Part shown: in pieces, positions 42,967 to 51,225 of the stretch
How positions within the stretch are numbered: the stretch's first letter is position 1
Layout: every line of letters starts with the position of its first letter
NCBI RefSeq assembly: GCF_000011905.1
Contig: NC_002936.3
Location: 930,001 to 994,000, forward strand
Origin: Dehalococcoides mccartyi 195
GTDB lineage: Bacteria > Chloroflexota > Dehalococcoidia > Dehalococcoidales > Dehalococcoidaceae
Length of the DNA stretch: 64,000 nucleotides
Reading direction: 5' to 3'
Made by a program: the position numbers and the translations under genes
The notes under the pieces: model-generated
Database searches by the model: none
What the model was told of the DNA's origin: nothing
Seen by the model: only the letters and a program-made list of their open reading frames with translations

Positions 42967-43168
42967 GTATTTCTGGCATTATTTCCGCGAACAAGGGAGA
43001 GAAAGTTTCCCGATTGATGGCGGTTAATTTGTTGAATTCAGCCACAGAAATCAGGCCGTCATCGAGCATCTTTTTGGAGATATCCTGCGCCCGGCTATAG
43101 TCCAGATCGCCTTGAATCCGCTCCTGTGTAAAATATCCAGATTGAACATTTGTATTTTCGTTTGGCAT
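42962..43168 (-). CDS. Small SHOCT-like protein
   Basis: A 68-residue soluble protein starting MPNENTNVQ with GGAGGTGG upstream; earlier in-frame ATGs lack a ribosome site. The core EYAQ-like pattern here reads RAQDISKKMLDDGLISVAEFNKL, typical of SHOCT-like short oligomerisation helices (helix, loop with Gly, helix) in Firmicutes mobile elements. It precedes the recombinase operon on the same strand, with the 46-bp repeat between. It may regulate or assist the recombinases (inference from place). Confidence 0.65.
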   Translation of the reverse strand: MPNENTNVQSGYFTQERIQGDLDYSRAQDISKKMLDDGLISVAEFNKLTAINRETFSPLFAEIMPEIP

Positions 43169-43221
43169 AACATATCCACCTCCAGTTTCCACTGGAGATT
43201 GCAGGCTGTTTTGAGCGGAGG

Positions 43222-43264
43222 AAAATAAAAAAAACCTGCGGGTATTCCGAAGAACACTCGCAGG
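43222..43264 (-). terminator. Terminator of the phage late operon
   Basis: On the minus strand the long stem CCTGCGAGTGTTC with GAATACCCGCAGG closes a TTCG tetraloop and is followed by TTTTTTTTATTTT. It lies 22 bases after the endolysin stop. Confidence 0.9.
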
Positions 43265-43285
43265 CATAGCAGATGGGATATTCGG

Positions 43286-44764
43286 TTATTTCACTCTAAT
43301 CTTCCAGCCGGTCAGGATCAGGTTTACGTTTTTGATGAGCGTTGGATTGAGTTTTTGAATCGCAGAAACACTGGTGTCATACTTTTGGGCGATGGAAGAG
43401 AGGGTATCGCCGCTTTTCACGGTATAGAAAACAGCAGATTCACTCTTTGCTTTCACCAGAGCATTGACCTTTGCCTGCACAGCAGAATAATCATACCCGG
43501 CAGCGGTGAGGCGTTCTTTGCGGTCAGTTCCGTTTCCCCATTTGCCGTCCAGCACTTCCTTGGCGAGCTCGTCCACGGTCTTTCTCAGAGCAACCGGATC
43601 AGGAGTGACGGAGCCGGTATTGTACTTCGGTACGCCATAGCCACGGATGTATTTGCCGTTGACCTGCAGCGTTCGTCTGCTGACAGAATCGCTCTTATTT
43701 CCTTCGATGATGGTGATGGTCTTGCCGGAAACCTCCTCGACGATACCGACGTGATCTGGCCAGCCGGTGTTGTCTCCGGAACCAGAATCCTGCCAGTCAT
43801 AGAAGATAACATCGCCGGGAGAAGGGAGATAAGCATCATTTTCAATCCACTCACCGAGCTTTTGGAAAAGGGTGACCATCTGACCGCAGCCGCATTCGGT
43901 CGGAATGATATCGGTCAGGCCGCACTTGATGGCGAGGGCAGAAACAAAAGTTGCACACCATGCGTCTGTGTATTTCACGGCATATCCTCTGGCGAGGGGC
44001 TTGTGGCTGTTATAGACGTCAATAATTTCTCTATGGCTGCCGTCGGATTCCTTCTTTCCAAGCCATGCTCTTGCTTGTGCGATGATCTGGTCACGCTGGG
44101 AGTTTGTCGCTGGAGCAGGGGTGTTGTCGTCAAAGGCATCCTTCGTATAGCCGTTGAAGCCGCCGCTCTTGATGATGGCGGGATAATCCACATAGCCATA
44201 GTCCAGATCTACGTTGCCGCTGATGCCATCGACAGAGCCTTTGGAAGAATACTGCCAGATGCCGTAGTTGCCCTTATAGGAACACTTGCTGGCATATTGT
44301 GCTACCCAGTGAGCGTAAGGCGTGAGCTTCGTGTCGTCCATGCGCTCTTTGAAGCCAGAAACAGCGGAGCCGTAAATGCCGACGAAGTATCCGGCGGATT
44401 CCATTGTCTCGCAGAAAGCAATGGTGGCCTCCGTGATACCGACCTTGGCAGAAGCAGGTTGTGCTTCATTATCCATGTAGACCGGGTATTCAAGCTGTTT
44501 TCCCTTCAGGATTTTCAGAAAGCGCTCTGCATCAGCTTTTCCGGCGGCAGCGGTCACGCAGTCCTTACCGACAAAATAATATGCGCCGATAGGAATACCG
44601 GCTGCTTTCGCACCTTTGTAATTTGCTTCCCACTTACTATCCGTATAAAAACCGGCATCGGAGCCGCCAGCTTTGATGATGGCAAACTCGATACCGGCCT
44701 TTTTGACCTTGTTCCAGTCAATGTTTCCCTGCCAATGGGATACGTCAATTCCTTTATTCATCAT
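43286..44764 (-). CDS. Modular endolysin: GH25 muramidase, CHAP, CW_7, LysM
   Basis: A 492-residue phage lysin. An N-terminal GH25 lysozyme domain (GIDVSHWQGNIDW; catalytic DxE in YMDNEA) is followed by a CHAP-like amidase/endopeptidase domain (catalytic Cys in TDAWCATFV, His in WPDHVGIVE), a CW_7-type wall-binding repeat (VLDGKWGNGTDRKERLTAAGYD) and a C-terminal LysM (YTVKSGDTLSSIAQKYD). Both catalytic domains cut peptidoglycan. The start ATG 44764 is chosen by GGAGGAAC upstream. It overlaps the holin gene by 11 bases, forming a lysis cassette. The presumed host lineage lacks peptidoglycan, so it may have no target there. Confidence 0.93.
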   Translation of the reverse strand: MMNKGIDVSHWQGNIDWNKVKKAGIEFAIIKAGGSDAGFYTDSKWEANYKGAKAAGIPIGAYYFVGKDCVTAAAGKADAERFLKILKGKQLEYPVYMDNEAQPASAKVGITEATIAFCETMESAGYFVGIYGSAVSGFKERMDDTKLTPYAHWVAQYASKCSYKGNYGIWQYSSKGSVDGISGNVDLDYGYVDYPAIIKSGGFNGYTKDAFDDNTPAPATNSQRDQIIAQARAWLGKKESDGSHREIIDVYNSHKPLARGYAVKYTDAWCATFVSALAIKCGLTDIIPTECGCGQMVTLFQKLGEWIENDAYLPSPGDVIFYDWQDSGSGDNTGWPDHVGIVEEVSGKTITIIEGNKSDSVSRRTLQVNGKYIRGYGVPKYNTGSVTPDPVALRKTVDELAKEVLDGKWGNGTDRKERLTAAGYDYSAVQAKVNALVKAKSESAVFYTVKSGDTLSSIAQKYDTSVSAIQKLNPTLIKNVNLILTGWKIRVK

Positions 44765-45179
44765 GCTTGTGTTCCTCCTCACTGTCGCGGTCGTGGAGCT
44801 GCTCTAAAACCGCTTTCAATTTCTCAGGGATAGGTAGTCCGAGATGAGCGGAGTTTTCTGTCAGAGACAGACCCTCATTGGACAAATAGAAAAAGATGAT
44901 CGCCGTTCTGAGCACTCCCGGCTGGCCGAGCACCTGAACATCAACGACGTTTCCAATACCGACAAGCACGAAGATGAGCACTTTGCGGCAGATGCCTTTG
45001 AAGCCCACTTCGCTGGACAGCTTCTTATCGACGATGGCGCACATAACACCAGTGATATAGTCGCAGACAGCAAAGATAATCAGGGCAATCAGCAGCCCGT
45101 CACATCCTCCAAGGAAGTAGCCCAGCCATCCTCCGACAGCGGCAAAAGCTAATTGAATAGAGTTCCAGAATTCTTTCAT
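44754..45179 (-). CDS. Phage holin (phage_holin_4 / toxin-secretion type)
   Basis: A 141-residue membrane protein starting MKEFWNSIQLAF. Hydrophobic helices occur at about residues 15-45 and 75-95, with FAVCDYITGVMCAI and EGLSLTENSAHLGLPIP blocks typical of the family. It opens the membrane at the end of the lytic cycle. AAGGAGG before the ATG at 45179 fixes the start; a longer frame upstream is not supported. It overlaps the endolysin. Confidence 0.9.
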   Translation of the reverse strand: MKEFWNSIQLAFAAVGGWLGYFLGGCDGLLIALIIFAVCDYITGVMCAIVDKKLSSEVGFKGICRKVLIFVLVGIGNVVDVQVLGQPGVLRTAIIFFYLSNEGLSLTENSAHLGLPIPEKLKAVLEQLHDRDSEEEHKHDE

Positions 45180-45246
45180 GTTGTGATTCCTCCTTTTTCT
45201 TGGCATGAAAAAAGCAGCTGCCGCCTTGGCGCTGCCTAATTCCGAG

Positions 45247-46053
45247 TTACAGGTTATAGTATTCTTTTGGCTTCCCGCCGCTACCGATGCGTGCGGAGTA
45301 GGAATACAAATTGTTGAAAATGGTGTCCGTATCATCATAGCGGTCAACCAGCTTATAGCGCGAGACATACGGGTCAAAGTATCTCAGGTCTTCTGGCTCG
45401 ATATATGCTGACTGCTGTTTCCCTTTTGACAGAAGCGCTGTGCAGCTTGAACAGACGCGTTCAGATTCCTTGGCGTAGTTTTCCGGTGTATCGCCTTTAA
45501 GGAACCAGTGCTCGTCATGCCATTTGCAGTCATGGTAGCAGGCGCTGTTTGCAATCATGGTGTACTGATAGCCGGTCGGGAGCTGTTGCAGAGCTTCCAG
45601 ATGCCGGGCAAACCAGTGGAACAATACAATCCGGTCATACATGGAATAATCACCGGTTTGAAGCTCGGATAGGGTCAGCGCCCGCGTGATGGATAACGTA
45701 AGCCGCACTTCCGGATATTCCTGCTTGATCCTTGCCGCCAGCTTGTCATCATTCAGAATAAACTGGTGGATGCCAAGGGCGCGGTATTTTCGGATCATGG
45801 TGATGGTTGTCTTCTTCTGGGCGAGTATGCAGACAGGGATGCCGAGGGCGAGAAGGCTTTTGATGCGCTCGACATATTCCTCGTAGGTTTTCGGATAGTC
45901 GCTCCGGAAGGTAATGTCAAAGCGGGTATTATCGCAGTCATCCTTCCACGCAGCGGCATAGATGCAATCAATGTACGGAATCAGAGCAGGCCTCTGCAGG
46001 AGCTTTTCCGGATAGGCCGGATCAAGGTTATATGGGATTTCAAACTTTATCAT
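45247..46053 (-). CDS. Cys-rich TIM-barrel-like protein near the lysis genes, unknown
   Basis: A 268-residue soluble protein. It has alternating strands and helices (IPVCILAQKK, GIHQFILNDD, RLTLSITRAL, YDRIVLFHWFARHLEAL), and two Cys pairs, in ACYHDCKW and RVCSSCTAL. The arrangement recalls U32 peptidase-like barrels with a four-Cys iron-sulfur site (the UbiU/UbiV type), but the match is impressionistic. It starts within the 3' end of the tail-fibre gene and precedes the holin, so it is late-expressed. Its position is odd for a virion protein. Confidence 0.55.
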   Translation of the reverse strand: MIKFEIPYNLDPAYPEKLLQRPALIPYIDCIYAAAWKDDCDNTRFDITFRSDYPKTYEEYVERIKSLLALGIPVCILAQKKTTITMIRKYRALGIHQFILNDDKLAARIKQEYPEVRLTLSITRALTLSELQTGDYSMYDRIVLFHWFARHLEALQQLPTGYQYTMIANSACYHDCKWHDEHWFLKGDTPENYAKESERVCSSCTALLSKGKQQSAYIEPEDLRYFDPYVSRYKLVDRYDDTDTIFNNLYSYSARIGSGGKPKEYYNL

Positions 46054-47468
46054 GCTTCCTCCGTTTCTGTCAGCGTATAGGTGACTTTCATAGTTTTATC
46101 CGCCGTCTTGATAACGGGTGTGGAGAGATTGTTGATGGTGGCGAGGTACGGCGTATACAAATACAGCTCCTTACGGAAATGATATCCGTAGTAGCTGTAG
46201 AAAAATTCCTGATAGGCGTAGGTCTTATACATAGAGACCATACGATGTCCCCACTGCTCACCGTCCGTATAAGTGTCCTTATTTCTTACGTAGAGGGCAG
46301 GTCTGCCGTCGTAGTAGTACCAGCCATTGATGACAACTTCATCATCGATACAGAAGGTGTACTGCTGGTTATTGTTATAGCTGGCGTTTGCCACGACCTC
46401 TATGTTTGCCACATTCGTCGTATCGAGGCGATAGACGGTGCTTCCGATAGCAAACATCAGCCATTTGCCGCTCATGCCGATATTGGAAATGTCAGTAGTG
46501 TCGGAAGGCAGGATGATCCTTTGGGTCGTGCATCTGTCACCACTGATCTTATCCATATACCACTCAAAGCCGGTGCGGTCGTATACTTCAGAACCGTATC
46601 GCACGCCAGTGTAGGTGCGGATTTCTTTTCGGGCAATGCCGTACCAGTTGCCATCCGAAGCGTGGAAAAGATAATCCATTCGGTTTTCATCATTCCAGTA
46701 AGGAGCGTCGGTATCGTCTTTGCTCCCGCCTCCGGTGTAGTGCGTCCAATAAGGGTAGTGGTTCATTTCGATGTTTGTTTCCTCGATGGCCTCTGTCGCC
46801 ATCTGAGTATAAGTTCTGACCATCAGGCGTGCGTGGATGTAGTCCTCCGGAACCTTTCTAAGATTCACAGAAGTGCTGTTGCGGACAGCAATCATCTCCA
46901 GTCGGTATCCATCAGCAATAAAAGTCCGATGGTTATGCCGATAGCTGTTATTATCAATCTCTCCGCTGATAGGGGTGTCGCCTTTCAGACGAACAAAATA
47001 GTTTGCACCATACTTGCAGCCGCGTCCGGCGAGAACATTTGTCAGGCAAATGCAGGAGATGGTGCCATTGGCCTGCGAAGTGGCAAAGTCCCATACATAT
47101 TTGAAGCCGCCGTCCACAGCCTTGCTCTCTGTCAGGTTGCGGCTGCCGCGCTGGATATCCTCCGTATTGTTAGCATCATTTGAGGCATACCCGATCAGTG
47201 GATTATTGAGGGGAGCGTATATAACGGATGGATCTTCCTCAATCTCGTCCTGATAAAGAAGAATGCCGCCAGTGAGCCGCTGATATATAGGTAGAAGCCA
47301 TGCTTCACCGCTCTGGCTGTCAAAGCTGGGACTGTTATACATCGCGCCTTGAATATTTGTGTTGAGAATATCAAAGATGGCTTCCGTTACAAGGTTTTCA
47401 TCTTCATAGATTTCCTTTTTACCGGTATGGACATCTGTGAGCTCTATAATACTTTTTCCTTTGAGCAT
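46050..47468 (-). CDS. Phage tail-fibre or minor structural protein
   Basis: A 472-residue protein with no signal peptide, rich in Tyr, Asn, Thr and Gly, as receptor-binding tail proteins often are. It begins MLKGKSIIELTDVHTG and contains many short beta-like segments. No enzymatic motif is seen. Its stop overlaps the start of the Cys-rich protein, and it lies after two tail genes in the late operon, so host recognition or baseplate decoration is likely. Confidence 0.7.
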   Translation of the reverse strand: MLKGKSIIELTDVHTGKKEIYEDENLVTEAIFDILNTNIQGAMYNSPSFDSQSGEAWLLPIYQRLTGGILLYQDEIEEDPSVIYAPLNNPLIGYASNDANNTEDIQRGSRNLTESKAVDGGFKYVWDFATSQANGTISCICLTNVLAGRGCKYGANYFVRLKGDTPISGEIDNNSYRHNHRTFIADGYRLEMIAVRNSTSVNLRKVPEDYIHARLMVRTYTQMATEAIEETNIEMNHYPYWTHYTGGGSKDDTDAPYWNDENRMDYLFHASDGNWYGIARKEIRTYTGVRYGSEVYDRTGFEWYMDKISGDRCTTQRIILPSDTTDISNIGMSGKWLMFAIGSTVYRLDTTNVANIEVVANASYNNNQQYTFCIDDEVVINGWYYYDGRPALYVRNKDTYTDGEQWGHRMVSMYKTYAYQEFFYSYYGYHFRKELYLYTPYLATINNLSTPVIKTADKTMKVTYTLTETEEA

Positions 47469-47470
47469 AG

Positions 47471-48580
47471 TTATTCCTCCGTGTTCAGATAGTCTGTGGT
47501 GATTGAACGTACATATCCGTTCTCGCCGCTAATCACAAAGCGGTACATCAGCTGGCCGGTGATGGCTTTCTCTGCCCATGCATTTGTAGAGATAGCTTCC
47601 AGTGCGGCTTTCGACATACCGGATGCTTCCTCCGATAACCTTGCCCACGAGGAGCCGGTATAAGTCCACCAGCTTTCTCCGGCATCAAAGGAAACGGCAA
47701 AGAGCGCTGAATCATCGCAGTCTACTGTGACCTTCTCAATGCCAATAATAGATGAATCGGACATGTCGATATTTTCCGAGTAGATTACCTGCGGTTTCGG
47801 CACGCCGGTATAACTCGCTGTGAAGGGCGGGAACCTGTTCTCGGAATCGTGCCAGTAGAGGATGGTCGGATCTACGAGCGTAAGAAGCAGGGCTCCGTCC
47901 GGGATATCCTGCACGCCGTAAGTTTCAAACACTTCTGCGGTCAGCTCGGTTTCACTGAGCTTTAAAAGGCTTCCTTCCTCCACGGTATAAAGGGCTCCTG
48001 TGGCGTCTGTTATCAGATAGCGTCGGTTGTATGGATCGAGAAGCACCGGAAGCTCATCTGAACGGACGAAGGCTGTCCCACTGTCATTCTGGTGCAAAAA
48101 AGTCACACATCCTCCTGCAACAGGCGTGAAGGAAATATTCCCGGTACCGGTTACAAGGGTGCACTCGCCAAGGTAGGAAGGGTTTGTGGGTATCGTTTCA
48201 AAATGAAGAACGATATCGCCGGTATCCAAAAGCAGCAGATCCCAGACCAGCTTTACATCAGCACTCGTCATGCTGTACTGTGAGTATCCCTCCCAGCGGA
48301 CGCGCAAAAACCTATAGTAGTTGTAGATCGTCCCTTCCTCTCGACGGATTGTCCAGCTCATTGCGTCGCGCCGGTGGACTTTTACCTGTTCGCCATTGGT
48401 GCCAATCCCCATCCACGAGTTTCCATTTACATAGATATTCTCAGCGGTCACGGAATTGTAGGTAAACCAGCTGACACCGGGAACAATGTCCGTGCCACTG
48501 TCATTTCCGACGTTGTTTCGTATATAGGTCATGTTATCAGTGCTTTGAAGAAGCTCTGAGATAGAAAAGTAATCAGCCAC
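47471..48580 (-). CDS. Phage tail-associated protein
   Basis: A 369-residue beta-rich protein (many segments like GDIVLHFETIP and GGCVTFLHQND), starting MADYFSISELL. No enzyme motif is visible. It follows the tail hub gene with an 8-base overlap, so it is likely part of the tail tip or fibre. Confidence 0.7.
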   Translation of the reverse strand: MADYFSISELLQSTDNMTYIRNNVGNDSGTDIVPGVSWFTYNSVTAENIYVNGNSWMGIGTNGEQVKVHRRDAMSWTIRREEGTIYNYYRFLRVRWEGYSQYSMTSADVKLVWDLLLLDTGDIVLHFETIPTNPSYLGECTLVTGTGNISFTPVAGGCVTFLHQNDSGTAFVRSDELPVLLDPYNRRYLITDATGALYTVEEGSLLKLSETELTAEVFETYGVQDIPDGALLLTLVDPTILYWHDSENRFPPFTASYTGVPKPQVIYSENIDMSDSSIIGIEKVTVDCDDSALFAVSFDAGESWWTYTGSSWARLSEEASGMSKAALEAISTNAWAEKAITGQLMYRFVISGENGYVRSITTDYLNTEE

Positions 48581-50843
48581 TTTGCACCTCCAATTCTGTT
48601 ATCGATTCGAACGCGGTAAGTCCAAGCGGATAAACTGCAAGTCTGCCTCGGTCGATTTCTGCGGCCTCACCCTCGATGAGTTCCGCATACTCGGTCTTTA
48701 GCTTCAGGCTGCCATTTTCATGAATGGTATAGGCAGTGTCTGTGAGTACCCGTGCCGGGAGGATTCTTCCATTTATGAATGGTTCCGTAACAAACGGATT
48801 GATTACGATGCTTGTCAGTGAATCAAAATCTGCTGTTGAAATGGTCAGCGAATCCATACGGCCACGGTTCAGGTTTCGCTCAGTGCCACCAAAAATTGTG
48901 TAAGACTTCCGGAGAGAAAACTGTGTATCATCCTCTATATAGTCTCGGCTGTATGACATCTTCCGTTTGTCGCTTACATCCACGATGTCATGAACAATAG
49001 GCGCAAAGGTGCGCACGTTGTCGGAAAGGGCATAAAGTGCCATGCCGGATAGGAGCATCGGCGACACAGCATCAGAAGCTCCGGCTGGTTCCGGTGTATG
49101 GAGAATGGTCTCCATGGCTTCTTCAAAGGGGAGATGCTGAAGGCCAGAAAGCACGAGCGGAATATAATCGTCACTGGCATCAATGCGGCCATTCCATCTG
49201 TCCTGAGCACCCAAGCCTTGACCGGTGATGGAAGCAATGATGTTCTGAGCATTTATCGTTGCGCTGCCGGGAGCAATAGTGATCCATACGGCAAAGGTGT
49301 GCAGTGTCTTTTCTGTCATATCCAGAAGCGGATAAAACAGGTTCAGGATATGAGCACCGGTGTGCCAAGTCTCCATCGGATGGAATTCCTCCACCTCATG
49401 GCCGTCAACAACATACCCGACTCTGATGACAGACTGGCCGTCCTCCTGCCATTCCACAGGTACGGTAACAGTGGTTTCAAGTTCTCTGTCATTGGTGATG
49501 GGATTATCGTTCTCATTCGTGGTTTCTTCGGGGAGAATAGTGGTTCCTGTGCCCTCGGCAGTAACGGAACGATCCACTGGCGCTGCCGTCACATTTATAA
49601 GGACAGCAGCTTTGAACTCGCAGTCTGTTTCTTCCTGCGTGGCAAACTCCAAGCTGACGATGAATACTGGCTCCTCGCCAAGGGTGTAGGGCATGGCATT
49701 CATATAGGAATAGGTCGCCATTTTTGTGCTCTCAACAGAATTGATAAGGCCGGTGATGTCCTTATCATTCTTGCTTTTTGCTTCCGCAAGGCGAGGATTT
49801 TTGCCGACACATTTTAAAGAGCATTTCCCATTTATCTTTGTTGTGATGGAAGTAATCGCAGCCATCTGGGAGGAGTCCGCCTGCCCGCCGGTAAAAGTGA
49901 GCACATCGCCGGGTTCCAGAGCAGGATCACCTATGGTCTCGGAATCAAACGGAACATACCGAATGACCGAGATTGCATTCAGGATGTTGTTGAGAATACG
50001 GCTTCTGGTCTCATCAAGTCCAAACTGCAGCAGAGGATTTGTCTCAAGATTCATGGTGAGGCCGTCGTCGGGATCGAGAGAATAATATTCGGCGGTATTA
50101 GTACGTCGGTTTGTGGAGCTGATCGCAGTATACCTTGTCACGAAATCCGAGAAGCTGCTGGAATAGCGGTGGGTGTTATTTACCGTACATACTGGGCTTT
50201 CACCGTACTGAACCAGCTGCAGCTTTCCCTCGCGGTTGATAAAGGCAAACGAGCAGAGCGCCTGCGCGAGATAATGCAGGAAGTCACGCCAAGTTTCGAT
50301 ATCATTATCCGGATAAATACCAAGGAGCTCTGCGCCGTTTGGCAGGGCTTCGATTTCTTCCTGCGTATGAGCAAGCTCCACATGGCATGTCGTACACATT
50401 GCAGTGAGAAAATCATAAGGATACCCGCTGGATTGCGCCTCGCTATACGCCTTATCAAAATTCAGCATCGCGTCATAGGCTTTTATCTCAAGCGTTTTTA
50501 TTTTCCGGTTTGCCTCAGCGACATAGAAGATGCCCATCGGGACGTCCTCAACGGTGTCATCAGAGAGGTTCATATGAAAGATGAGCTCAACCTCTGCATT
50601 TTCCAAGGAATATCGGTCAATATCGGAAAACAGAGAAATTCCAAGCTCTGCCGCATAGACAGAGCCGAGCTCGATTTCAGAGGAACCGGAGCACTGCCGG
50701 GAAACATACCCGGAGCCCTTTACGATGTCCTCGTTTGTGAAAGGATATTCTCGTCCGGCGGTTGTGGTGATCTTCCCAGACCATGTGAAGGAGCGAGTGT
50801 TTTCCTGTATCGCAGTTTTATATGCGTCTGATACGCTGTACAT
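48573..50843 (-). CDS. Phage tail hub / tail-tip protein (Tal-like)
   Basis: A 756-residue structural protein placed right after the distal tail protein gene, the usual place of the tail hub. The N-terminal part (TWSGKITTTAGREYPF, DVPMGIFYVAEANRKIKTLEIKAYDAM) resembles the hub domains of siphovirus tail tips. The rest is beta-rich. No cell-wall hydrolase motif is obvious. I start at the ATG at 50843; the one at 50849 is only two bases from its GGAG. Confidence 0.78.
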   Translation of the reverse strand: MYSVSDAYKTAIQENTRSFTWSGKITTTAGREYPFTNEDIVKGSGYVSRQCSGSSEIELGSVYAAELGISLFSDIDRYSLENAEVELIFHMNLSDDTVEDVPMGIFYVAEANRKIKTLEIKAYDAMLNFDKAYSEAQSSGYPYDFLTAMCTTCHVELAHTQEEIEALPNGAELLGIYPDNDIETWRDFLHYLAQALCSFAFINREGKLQLVQYGESPVCTVNNTHRYSSSFSDFVTRYTAISSTNRRTNTAEYYSLDPDDGLTMNLETNPLLQFGLDETRSRILNNILNAISVIRYVPFDSETIGDPALEPGDVLTFTGGQADSSQMAAITSITTKINGKCSLKCVGKNPRLAEAKSKNDKDITGLINSVESTKMATYSYMNAMPYTLGEEPVFIVSLEFATQEETDCEFKAAVLINVTAAPVDRSVTAEGTGTTILPEETTNENDNPITNDRELETTVTVPVEWQEDGQSVIRVGYVVDGHEVEEFHPMETWHTGAHILNLFYPLLDMTEKTLHTFAVWITIAPGSATINAQNIIASITGQGLGAQDRWNGRIDASDDYIPLVLSGLQHLPFEEAMETILHTPEPAGASDAVSPMLLSGMALYALSDNVRTFAPIVHDIVDVSDKRKMSYSRDYIEDDTQFSLRKSYTIFGGTERNLNRGRMDSLTISTADFDSLTSIVINPFVTEPFINGRILPARVLTDTAYTIHENGSLKLKTEYAELIEGEAAEIDRGRLAVYPLGLTAFESITELEVQSG

Positions 50844-50862
50844 GAGCATCGCTCCTTCCCGT

Positions 50863-51225
50863 TTAATATTCCTTCAGCGTGAAGCTGACCTTCCATAAGC
50901 CTTTCTTGCTGGTGTCGTGGGCAAGGGAAACCTTGAAGCCGTCCATGTACATCTCACGGTTTTCCCTGACCATCGTCTCGGTATTGAAAAAGTCCACAGA
51001 GAGCCGAGGGAGGCTCCGCATTGCTGACAGGGTTTTAAGCCATGCGGGAGACACCTGAAAGGCCACAGATATTTCTGCCACGCCGGAGCGGACAATATCT
51101 CGCTGGGTGGTTCCGGCCTCCGTCTCTCCGGAGCTGTCCGCCTCCACATCAGAGAGGGACAGGTCATAGGAGGCTGGAAGCGGCATCTCTACGCCGTCAA
51201 TATTCAAATAGTGTGAAAAAGCCAT
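50863..51225 (-). CDS. Phage distal tail-like small protein
   Basis: A 120-residue protein (MAFSHYLNIDGVEMPLPASYDLS) with beta-like character, lying between the tape measure and the tail hub. The position, and the SPAWLKTLSAM and SKKGLWKVSF segments, fit a minor tail-tip component. The start codon overlaps the tape-measure stop, with GGAGG upstream. Confidence 0.7.
   Translation of the reverse strand: MAFSHYLNIDGVEMPLPASYDLSLSDVEADSSGETEAGTTQRDIVRSGVAEISVAFQVSPAWLKTLSAMRSLPRLSVDFFNTETMVRENREMYMDGFKVSLAHDTSKKGLWKVSFTLKEY

Noticed and set aside
43355-44833. 492-codon open frame on the plus strand
   Set aside because: Antisense to the endolysin, whose domains are clear; no motif or upstream signal of its own.
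46032-47183. 383-codon plus-strand frame
   Set aside because: Antisense to the tail-fibre-like gene, with no recognisable domains.
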